From positions 62,001 through 126,000 of the forward strand of contig NZ_JAAIVB010000012.1 of NCBI RefSeq assembly GCF_010974945.1: 64,000 nucleotides of DNA, given 5' to 3'. The notes beneath the pieces were generated by a model. The model saw only the letters and a program-made list of their open reading frames with translations, made no database searches and had not been told where the DNA came from. Positions 43,964 to 51,036 of the stretch are shown here, piece after piece. Each line of letters opens with the position of its first letter. Positions within the stretch are counted from its first letter, which is position 1. The DNA comes from Noviherbaspirillum galbum (GTDB taxonomy: Bacteria > Pseudomonadota > Gammaproteobacteria > Burkholderiales > Burkholderiaceae_D). The position numbers and the translations under genes were made by a program.

Positions 43964-44983
43964 TCAGCTTCCCTGGCGCGACTGGAATTCGGGCACGAAC
44001 AGCTCATTCCACTTCGCGGGCTTGGTCTTGATGGTGCCGGCCTTGCCCATGAAGTTGATGTACTGCGAAATGCCGTTGGGCGTGGTCGAGAACTGCGTCT
44101 CCGGATCGTCCAGCATCTTTTCCACTTCATCCTGCGTCATCTTCACCTTGGACACGCGCAGGAAGGTGGCCGCCGCGCCCTTGTGGTCCTTCTGGATATA
44201 GGCGTTCGCCTCTTCCTGCGCCGCCATGAAGGCTTTCGTCAGTTTCGGATTCTGGTCGACGAAGGGCTTGGCGGCAAACACCACGTCGAGCGTGATGTTG
44301 CCCAGCACCTTGGCCGAATCCACCACGCGGGTGATGCGCGAATCCTTCAGCTCCTGGTAGGAAAACGGCGGCGAGGTGAAGTGGGCGGTGATCTCGGTCT
44401 TGCCGGACAACAGCGAGCCCACGGCTTCAGGATGGCCAAGGCTGACGGTCATCGGATCGAGCTTCGCATAATTGTCGGCGCCGAACTCCTTGGCCGCGAC
44501 CATCTGTAGCACCACGGCGGAGAGCGAGGTCTTGATGCCGGGGATGGCGATCTTGTCCTTCGGCGTGAAGTCCTTCAGCGACTTGATGTTGGGGTTGTTG
44601 GTGTTGAGCCAGAGCGAGGAGGTGCTCAGCGCCCCCAGGCCGATCACTTCCGAGCGCGGAATGCCATGCGCTTTCGACCAGAGGGTGATGAAGCCCGGCG
44701 CGCCGATGCCGGCAACGTCCAGATTGCCGGCAAGCATGGCGTCATTGATGACGTTGCCGCCATCGAGCGTCAGCCATTCCGTCTTGACGTCGCCCAGCCC
44801 GGCGGATTTCGCATGTTTCTCGATGAGCTGCTGGTCGCGCATCACCATCAGCGGCAGGTAGAGGATGCCGTAGCCGTGCGAGATGCGGATCTTGCCGGCT
44901 TCGGCGTGGGCCGACAGCGCGGACGCGGCGAGGGCGGCAAGGGCAGTGTTGAGGACGAGCTTGGTGAAGCTTCTGCGTTTCAT
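43964..44983 (-). CDS. NitT/TauT-type ABC transporter, periplasmic binding protein
   Basis: 339 residues with a Sec signal peptide (basic start MKRRSFTK, cleavage near SAHA-E). Fold and segments fit the SsuA/TauA/NrtA group: ISHGYGILYLPLMVMRD, GNVINDAMLAGNLDVAGIGAPGF, and GHPEAVGSLLSGKTEITAHF. Ligand could be an aliphatic sulfonate, taurine, nitrate, a thiamine precursor or an aromatic acid; the sequence does not decide. Last gene of a three-gene operon, 46 bases after the permease. The operon is divergent from a TctD/TctE-like two-component system, which suggests a carboxylate-like inducer (inference). Confidence 0.88.
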   Translation of the reverse strand: MKRRSFTKLVLNTALAALAASALSAHAEAGKIRISHGYGILYLPLMVMRDQQLIEKHAKSAGLGDVKTEWLTLDGGNVINDAMLAGNLDVAGIGAPGFITLWSKAHGIPRSEVIGLGALSTSSLWLNTNNPNIKSLKDFTPKDKIAIPGIKTSLSAVVLQMVAAKEFGADNYAKLDPMTVSLGHPEAVGSLLSGKTEITAHFTSPPFSYQELKDSRITRVVDSAKVLGNITLDVVFAAKPFVDQNPKLTKAFMAAQEEANAYIQKDHKGAAATFLRVSKVKMTQDEVEKMLDDPETQFSTTPNGISQYINFMGKAGTIKTKPAKWNELFVPEFQSRQGS

Positions 44984-45029
44984 GCGAGTCTCCTTTTGTA
45001 GGTTTGAGTTATCGGTTCAGGTTCTTTGC

Positions 45030-45914
45030 TTAGTGCGCCATGCCCCAGCGGCGGATGGTGCGTTTTTCGATGTTCGCGAAGATCACGTTTTCCACGAACA
45101 GGCCGATCATGATGACGAAGAACAGGCCGGAAAACACGTTCGCGGTTTCAAGCTGGTTGCGGTTCTCGAAGATATACCAGCCCAGTCCGCCGGTGCCCGA
45201 CGACACGCCGAACACCAGTTCCGCCGCGATCAGCGTGCGCCACGCGAAGGCCCAGCCGATCTTCAGGCCGGTGAGGATGCTCGGGAAGGCTGCCGGCACC
45301 AGGATGGAGCGGACGAGGGTGAAGCGCTTCAGGCCGTAGTTCTGGCCGACCATGGTAAGGGTCTTGGACACCGAGCGGAAACCGGCGTGAGTGTTGAGCG
45401 CGACCGCCCACAGCACCGAATGCACCAGCACGAAGATCACGCTGCCCGTGCCGAGGCCGAACCAGATCAGTGCCAGCGGCAACAATGCGATTGCCGGCAG
45501 CGGATTGAACATCGAGGTCATCGTTTCCAGGAAATCGTTGCCGATCTTCGAGCTGATGGCCAGCGTGGTCAGCAGCGCGGCGAGGCCGATGCCGATCGCG
45601 TAGCCGGCAACGAGCGTCTTGAGGGACACGGCCGCCCGCTCGAGCAGCACGCCGCTGCCGATGCCGGAAAGGAAGGCACTGATGGTCTCGCTGAAGCTGG
45701 GAAACAGCAAGGGGTTGCCGAGCCAGCGGCCGTAGATTTCCCAGACGGCGGCAAGCGCTACCAGCAGCACGGTCTTGCGCAGCCAGCCGAGGCGGTAGAG
45801 CGACTCCCAGGCCGACAGCGGCGCCTGCACGCTCGCGGCGGGCACGTGCGACGGGTCGAGGACGATCTCTGGACGATAGACGGGAGTAACGGGAATAGCG
45901 GGATTGGATTGCAT
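45030..45914 (-). CDS. NitT/TauT-type ABC transporter, permease
   Basis: 294 residues, six predicted membrane helices (first at VLLVALAAVWEIYGRWL). Contains the EAA-type loop for the ATPase in SVSKTLTMVGQNYGLKRFTLVRSILVPAAFPSILTGLKIGWAFAWRTLIAAE. Forms the inner-membrane channel for the ATPase at 45931 and binding protein at 43964. The N-terminal ~35 residues (VYRPEIVLDPSHVPAASVQ) extend into the cytoplasm. Confidence 0.92.
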   Translation of the reverse strand: MQSNPAIPVTPVYRPEIVLDPSHVPAASVQAPLSAWESLYRLGWLRKTVLLVALAAVWEIYGRWLGNPLLFPSFSETISAFLSGIGSGVLLERAAVSLKTLVAGYAIGIGLAALLTTLAISSKIGNDFLETMTSMFNPLPAIALLPLALIWFGLGTGSVIFVLVHSVLWAVALNTHAGFRSVSKTLTMVGQNYGLKRFTLVRSILVPAAFPSILTGLKIGWAFAWRTLIAAELVFGVSSGTGGLGWYIFENRNQLETANVFSGLFFVIMIGLFVENVIFANIEKRTIRRWGMAH

Positions 45915-45930
45915 GATGCGCCTCGGATGA

Positions 45931-46731
45931 TCAGTGTGAAAACAGCATGGAATTGATCCGGCTTTCCAGCGCGGCCTGGCTGGCGGTGCCGAGCTCGCTT
46001 TCCGGGATGCTGTTGAGTTCCGCCTTGACCTGGCCGGGATGCGGCGACAGCAGCAGGATGCGGGTGCCGATGCGGATCGCTTCCTCGATCGAATGGGTCA
46101 CGAAGAGCACCGTGAAGCGGGTGTCGTCCCAGAGGCGCAGCAGTTCGTCCTGCATCTTGCGGCGGGTGAGCGCATCGAGCGCCGCGTAGGGTTCGTCCAT
46201 CAGCAGCACGTCCGGCTCCATGGCCATGCCGCGGGCGATAGACACGCGCTGCTTCATGCCGCCCGACAAGGTGTGGGGGTAGCTGTCGATGAACTTGGCC
46301 AGGCCGACCTTCTCGATGTAGTACGCGGCGCGCTCCTGCATCTCCCGGCCCTTCAGGCGGCCGCTGGCTTGCAGCGCGAATTCCACGTTCTGCCTGACCG
46401 TCTTCCACGGCAGGAGCTGGTCGAATTCCTGGAACACCATCATGCGGTCGGGTCCGGGCTCGCTTACCTCTTTGCCCTTCAGGCGGATCTTGCCGCTGAC
46501 CGGCTGCAGGTAGCCGCCGATCGCCTTGAGCAGCGTTGACTTGCCGCAACCCGACGGGCCGAGCAGCACGAAGCGGTCCGAGGGGTAGACGTTGAAGCTG
46601 ACGTGCTGGGTCGCGGTAACGAGATGCTCGCTGGTCTTGTATTGCAGCGTCACGCCGTCTATTTCCAGCAGGGGTGTGGGAAGTCCGGCGTCCGTCCCCT
46701 GGCGGGACAGCACCTGCGTCTCGATTTTCAC
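45931..46731 (-). CDS. NitT/TauT-type ABC transporter, ATPase
   Basis: 266 residues from GTG 46731, chosen for its AAGGAG ribosome site; the longer frame upstream overlaps the divergent regulator and is not real. Walker A GPSGCGKST, Q-loop MVFQEFDQLLPW, signature LSGGMKQRVSIARG, Walker B VLLMDEPYAALDA, and switch His in VTHSIEEA are all intact. First gene of the operon, 17 bases before the permease. The 93-base gap to the response regulator start (46825) must hold the divergent promoters. Confidence 0.94.
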   Translation of the reverse strand: MKIETQVLSRQGTDAGLPTPLLEIDGVTLQYKTSEHLVTATQHVSFNVYPSDRFVLLGPSGCGKSTLLKAIGGYLQPVSGKIRLKGKEVSEPGPDRMMVFQEFDQLLPWKTVRQNVEFALQASGRLKGREMQERAAYYIEKVGLAKFIDSYPHTLSGGMKQRVSIARGMAMEPDVLLMDEPYAALDALTRRKMQDELLRLWDDTRFTVLFVTHSIEEAIRIGTRILLLSPHPGQVKAELNSIPESELGTASQAALESRINSMLFSH

Positions 46732-46824
46732 GATCGTCTCCTTGGATGGATTGACTAAGTTTGCTTGTGGAGACATCCTAAGGGCCGAAGCTGTAACGAA
46801 CCTGACATTTTCCCGCGGTCCGCC

Positions 46825-47487
46825 ATGCGCATCCTCCTGGTTGAAGATACCGACGACGTCGCCCAGGCGATCGTCACCAAGCTGTCCGGCATCGGTCATA
46901 CCGTCGACCGGGCGGCGGACGGCACCATGGCCGCCGGCATGATGACAGGCGAGTACGACCTGATTATCCTCGACGTCATGCTGCCCGGACTTGACGGCTT
47001 CACCCTCCTGTCGCGGCTGCGGGACGCGGGCCGCGACACCAAGGTGCTGATGCTGACCGCTTGCGGCGAGGTGGACGAACGGGTGCGTGCCCTCGATGCC
47101 GGCGCCGACGACTACCTGATGAAGCCCTTCGACTATCGCGAACTCGAGGCGCGCGTCAGGGTGCTGCTGCGGCGCACCGGCGGCGATGCCACCAACATGC
47201 TCGCCTGCGCCAACCTGACCATCGACCGCAAGAGCCGCGCGGCGGCGCTGGACGGCCTGCCGCTCGACCTGACGCGCCGCGAAGTCACCTTGCTGGAGAT
47301 CCTTGCCTCCCGGCCCGGCCGCATCTTCGGCAAGGAAGAGCTCGTCGACCGGCTGTTCACCATCGACGACAATCCCAGCGCCAACGCCATCGAGCAATAC
47401 GTTGCCAGGCTGCGCAAGAAGCTGGGCGCGGCGCAATTCGAGATCCGCACCCTGCGCGGCCTCGGCTACCAGCTCGCGCTCAAATGA
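46825..47487 (+). CDS. OmpR-family response regulator (TctD/QseB-like)
   Basis: 220 residues from ATG 46825. Receiver domain with acidic pocket ED (residues 7-8), phospho-Asp in LIILDVMLPG (~51), Thr in LMLTA and Lys in LMKPFDY; C-terminal winged-helix (~125-220) with LTRREVTLLEILASRPGRIFGKEELVDRLF and the recognition-helix region ANAIEQYVARLRKKLG. Stop overlaps the kinase start by ATGA. Divergent from the ABC transporter, which is its likely target. Confidence 0.93.
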   Translation: MRILLVEDTDDVAQAIVTKLSGIGHTVDRAADGTMAAGMMTGEYDLIILDVMLPGLDGFTLLSRLRDAGRDTKVLMLTACGEVDERVRALDAGADDYLMKPFDYRELEARVRVLLRRTGGDATNMLACANLTIDRKSRAAALDGLPLDLTRREVTLLEILASRPGRIFGKEELVDRLFTIDDNPSANAIEQYVARLRKKLGAAQFEIRTLRGLGYQLALK

Positions 47488-48863
47488 TCAAGGTCGGCAA
47501 GTCGCTTTATGCGAGGCTGGTGGTGCGCATGGCAGCTGTGCTGGCTGCCAGCGCGGTGCTGCTGCTGGGCGCGATCTGGTTCTCGACCCAGATCGCAGTC
47601 GACGATGCCTACGACCGCATCCTGACCGGCAGCGCGCTGCAGATCGCCGAGAACCTGTGGTACGAGCATGATCGGGTGAACATCGACCTGCCGGTGGCGG
47701 CGTTCGCCATGCTCACGCCGGGCGACCGGGTGCTGTTCAACGTCCTCGGCCCGGACGGCCGCAGCATCGCCGGCGATCCGGACTTTCGCCCGGACATTCC
47801 CTGGAAGAAGCTGGATTCCGGTCCGGTGCTCATGGATGGCCATTACCAGGACCTGCCGATCCGCATCGCCGTCATCGGCCGCGCGATGCCGGTCGCCAGC
47901 GGCAACCGCTGGGCGGTGGTCATGATGGCCCAGAGCCGCAACGCCCGCTCCGCCTTCCTCCAGGGCTTCGTCACCAAGGTGCTGCTGGTGATACTGGTGA
48001 CCGGCATCCTGACCGCCATAGCGGGCATGTTTACCCTGTTTCAGGCGCTGTCGCCGCTCAAGCGCATCGAGAGCGCCATCCAGCAGCGCGACCTGAACGA
48101 CCTGCAGCCGCTGCAGATGACGGTGCCGGGCGAACTGCATGCGGTGGTCAGCGCCATCAATGCCTTCATGGTCCGCCTTGCCGCGCGCCGCCAGATCATG
48201 CAGCGGGTCATCGGCGAAGCGGCGCACCAGCTGCGCACGCCCGTGACCGCGCTCATTTCCCAGCTCGAGCTGCTTGACGCCGAGACCGACGAGGACAAGC
48301 GCCAGGCCTATCTGGAGCGCCTGCGCCAGCGCCTGCATGACCTCGGCTCCCTGGTCAACCAGCTGCTGCAGCATGCGATGGTGCTGCACCGGGCGGACGC
48401 GGTGCCGAAGGCGCGCATCGACCTCAAGGCGCTGACCCGCAAGGAAGCCATGGAGGTGTTGTCGGAGGCGGACCGGCCGCTCGACCTCGAGCTCAGGGTG
48501 CCGGACGGCGACTGCTTCGTCGATGCCGACGAGGTCAGCGTGCGCGAGGCGCTGCGCAACGTCCTCCGCAATGCGCTGAAGCATGGCGCGCGCAGCTTCC
48601 TGCACATCGAGATGAACGATCTCGGCGCGCAGGTCGAAATCCGGGTGATCGAGGACGGCCCCGGCATTCCCGAGACCGAATGGGCCCGTGTGCGCGAGCC
48701 CTTCTCGGCACGCGACACGGCCGCGGGCGGCGCCAGCCTCGGCCTGTCCATCGTCGACGAAGTCATGCGCGCGCACCGGGGCGAATTGCGCTTCGAGCGC
48801 GTCGCCGGGCAGCGCTTCGCCGTCATCCTTCGCTTTCCCAGTTCCGGAGTGCCGACGCCTTAG
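47484..48863 (+). CDS. Sensor histidine kinase (TctE/QseC-like)
   Basis: 459 residues. Membrane helix ~15-38, a periplasmic 2CSK_N-type sensor (~39-165, DDAYDRILTGSALQIAENL), second helix (VLLVILVTGILTAIAGMFTL), HAMP, HisKA with His in IGEAAHQLRTPV (~239), and an ATPase domain with N-box NVLRNALKHG, EDGPGIP and GGASLGLSIV. TctE-type kinases sense tricarboxylates, but ligand here is unknown. Overlaps the regulator by four bases, so the two are one transcript. Confidence 0.93.
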   Translation: MIKVGKSLYARLVVRMAAVLAASAVLLLGAIWFSTQIAVDDAYDRILTGSALQIAENLWYEHDRVNIDLPVAAFAMLTPGDRVLFNVLGPDGRSIAGDPDFRPDIPWKKLDSGPVLMDGHYQDLPIRIAVIGRAMPVASGNRWAVVMMAQSRNARSAFLQGFVTKVLLVILVTGILTAIAGMFTLFQALSPLKRIESAIQQRDLNDLQPLQMTVPGELHAVVSAINAFMVRLAARRQIMQRVIGEAAHQLRTPVTALISQLELLDAETDEDKRQAYLERLRQRLHDLGSLVNQLLQHAMVLHRADAVPKARIDLKALTRKEAMEVLSEADRPLDLELRVPDGDCFVDADEVSVREALRNVLRNALKHGARSFLHIEMNDLGAQVEIRVIEDGPGIPETEWARVREPFSARDTAAGGASLGLSIVDEVMRAHRGELRFERVAGQRFAVILRFPSSGVPTP

Positions 48864-49115
48864 ACTTCTTCGTGCCCGCGAGGCGACGGCCGGTGCAGCG
48901 GAAGGTTGCCATGGCAGTGCGAACGATGGCAAAGTGCCTGCTGGGATGCCATCGGGCAAGGAAGGCGGTTTTCCGGGAGGTGGCCGCATCAGCCTCCAAA
49001 ACATGGGAAGCGGAAAATCGCCAGCATGCATAATATTGAATCATGACAACAGCGCCCTGTCCGACGGGCGCCATCCAGCGTTTCTTTCCCTCCGAAGAGG
49101 GAAAGCGAGGAGACC

Positions 49116-50102
49116 ATGCAGCACCAGACAGGACACGTTCCAGACATCGCACTGGAGCTTGAGAAATACCGGCGGGTGTTCCGCGCCATGCCGGATTACG
49201 CGACATTTTCACACCTGAAGACCGGCTTCTTCATCGATGTCAACCCGGGATTCGAGCGTTTGACCGGCTACCGGCGCGATGAAGTGCTCGGCAGGACCGC
49301 GGGCGACATCGATCTCTGGGTGAACAAGGATCACCGCGCCGGCGTCGTTGCCGCCCTGAATACCACCGACTCCGTCACGATCGAGACCCAGTTCCGCGAC
49401 CGCGAGGGAACGATCATCGACGTGGAAGCATCCTGCGCCATCTTCAACTTCAACGGCGAGCCGCTGCTGGTTGCCATCGTGCGCGACATTACCCTGCGCA
49501 AGCGCCAGGAACAGGAGCTGCAGAAATACCGCAACACCCTGGAAAACCTGGTGGCCCAGCGCACCGCCGATCTCGAGGCGGCCATGCAGAAGCTGAGCGA
49601 GCTCGCGGTGCATGATGAGCTTACCGGCGTGGGCAACCGGCGCGATCTCAATTTCCGGCTCGACCAGGAATACCAGTCGTTCAAGCGCCTGGCCTATCCC
49701 TGCTGCATCGCGGTGTTCGACCTCGACAGCTTCAAGGAAGTCAACGACCGCTTCGGCCACCAGACCGGCGACGAGGTCATCAAGGCCTTCGCCGCGATCA
49801 TCCAGCGCGAAATGCGCGCCACCGATTACCTTGCCCGCTATGGCGGAGATGAATTCGTCCTGCTGCTGAAGGGCGCCTCGCCCGATGTGGCGCAGGCGGC
49901 GCTGAACCGCATGCGCGAAGCCGTCCTGCAGCATGACTGGGCGTCATTCGCTCCGGGGATCAGGCTGACCGCCTCGATCGGCATGGCGGCCTTCGACGCG
50001 CGCGAAAGCGCGGACGCAAGCTTCCGCCGCGCGGACAAGGCGCTGTATGCCGCCAAGCACGCGGGCGGCAACCAGATCGTCATGGCCGATCAGCATCCCT
50101 GA
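49116..50102 (+). CDS. PAS-GGDEF diguanylate cyclase
   Basis: 328 residues with GAGGAGA ribosome site. Residues ~15-130 are a PAS domain (GFFIDVNPGFERLTGYRRDEVLGRTAGDI) followed by a PAC segment, a coiled-coil linker (~130-165, QEQELQKYRNTLENLVAQRTADLEAAMQ) and a GGDEF domain whose active site is RYGGDEFVLLL. An inhibitory I-site RATD sits five residues upstream. All features of an active, product-inhibited c-di-GMP synthase. No membrane helix, so the signal is cytoplasmic. A possible c-di-GMP source for the exopolysaccharide operon at 53389 (inference). Confidence 0.93.
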   Translation: MQHQTGHVPDIALELEKYRRVFRAMPDYATFSHLKTGFFIDVNPGFERLTGYRRDEVLGRTAGDIDLWVNKDHRAGVVAALNTTDSVTIETQFRDREGTIIDVEASCAIFNFNGEPLLVAIVRDITLRKRQEQELQKYRNTLENLVAQRTADLEAAMQKLSELAVHDELTGVGNRRDLNFRLDQEYQSFKRLAYPCCIAVFDLDSFKEVNDRFGHQTGDEVIKAFAAIIQREMRATDYLARYGGDEFVLLLKGASPDVAQAALNRMREAVLQHDWASFAPGIRLTASIGMAAFDARESADASFRRADKALYAAKHAGGNQIVMADQHP

Positions 50103-50138
50103 AAGGGAGCCGCCTGGGTCAGCGGCTCAGCCAGCTTC

Positions 50139-50615
50139 TCACTCCGCGCCGGCAGCGACTGCCTTTCTGGCAATCCTGACTGGCTGCGATCCGGACGCCT
50201 GTCGCGGCAGGCTGGAGCGCCGCATCACGCTCTCGAGCGTCGCGCCGTCGAGCACCTTCAGATAGGCATGGGTGGCGTTGGCCAGCACGCCCTTGAGCGC
50301 GCAGGCGGCCGACAGGGCGCACGTCGCCTTGTCTTCGTCGAAACATTCCGCCATGTAGAAATCCGTTTCCGTCTGCCGCACCACGTCGCCGATGTTGATG
50401 TCGCGCGGCTCGCGTCCCAGCCGCAGGCCGCCGTTGCGGCCCCGTACCGTATCGATCAGGCCCATCAGGCCAAGCTGGTGGACCACCTTGGTGAGGTGGT
50501 TCTTCGCGATGCCATGGAAATCGGCGATCTCCTGCACCGTCACCAGTTCATCGCGGTGGGACGCAAGATACATCAGGGTGCGCAATGCGTAGTCGGTGTA
50601 GGAAGTGAGGCGCAT
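50139..50615 (-). CDS. nsrR: Rrf2-family nitric oxide-sensing repressor
   Basis: 158 residues from ATG 50615. Rrf2 winged-helix start MRLTSYTDYALRTLMYLA with recognition region IAKNHLTKVVHQLG, and three cluster cysteines Cys91, Cys99, Cys105 (C-x7-C-x5-C in AECFDEDKATCALSAAC), the spacing of NsrR. It should bind a [4Fe-4S] or [2Fe-2S] cluster that reacts with NO, relieving repression of NO detoxification genes. None of those (hmp, norB, ytfE) is adjacent. A matching site lies upstream at 50681. The frame to 50822 upstream is not coding. Confidence 0.92.
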   Translation of the reverse strand: MRLTSYTDYALRTLMYLASHRDELVTVQEIADFHGIAKNHLTKVVHQLGLMGLIDTVRGRNGGLRLGREPRDINIGDVVRQTETDFYMAECFDEDKATCALSAACALKGVLANATHAYLKVLDGATLESVMRRSSLPRQASGSQPVRIARKAVAAGAE

Positions 50616-50680
50616 GATTCGAGACCCGTGGCATGGCCGGCGCGATCGGACCGCAGCCCTCGCGCGGGCGGTGAACATGA

Positions 50681-50704
50681 AAGAAGCATTTATTCTATAT
50701 GTTT
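50681..50704. promoter_or_regulatory. Possible NsrR operator
   Basis: AAGAAGCATTTATTC...ATGTTT has one half close to the NsrR half-site AAGATGCATTT, 66 bases upstream of nsrR; the second half is weaker. Suggests autoregulation. Confidence 0.45.
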
Positions 50705-50806
50705 GGAGACGGACGCGAGGAATTTTCGACCTATGCCCGGCATGCATGCCTTGCATGGCGGACAAGCCCGGCCGGCTTGACTCCCGGAACCCCGTGCTCA
50801 CGGGCT

Positions 50807-50835
50807 TTGACACGCGCGGCAATTCTTCCTATAAT
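50807..50835 (+). promoter_or_regulatory. Consensus sigma-70 promoter of tRNA-Asn
   Basis: TTGACA (50807-50812), exactly 17 bases, TATAAT (50830-50835): a full consensus match, 12 bases before the tRNA. Confidence 0.95.
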
Positions 50836-50847
50836 GCGCGTCTCCAT

Positions 50848-50923
50848 TCCCTGATAGCTCAGTCGGTAGAGCGACGGACTGTTAATCCGCAGGTCCCTGG
50901 TTCGAGTCCAGGTCGGGGAGCCA
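50848..50923 (+). tRNA. tRNA-Asn (GTT)
   Basis: 76 nt with CCA. Acceptor TCCCTGA / TCGGGGA, discriminator G, D loop AGCTCAGTCGGTAGAGC, anticodon loop CTGTTAA (GTT), T loop GTTCGAGTC. Confidence 0.97.
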
Positions 50924-50929
50924 GAATGC

Positions 50930-50963
50930 AAGGGCCCGTGTCGTCAAGTCACGGGCCCTTTTC
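50930..50963 (+). terminator. Terminator of tRNA-Asn
   Basis: Stem AAGGGCCCGTG / CACGGGCCCTT, nine-base loop, followed by TTCATTTT. Confidence 0.88.
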
Positions 50964-51036
50964 ATTTTGTCCGTGTCATCCATTCAATGCGCCGGTGCCG
51001 GCTTGCCATTTCACCTATCGTTGCCGGAGCGCGGTC

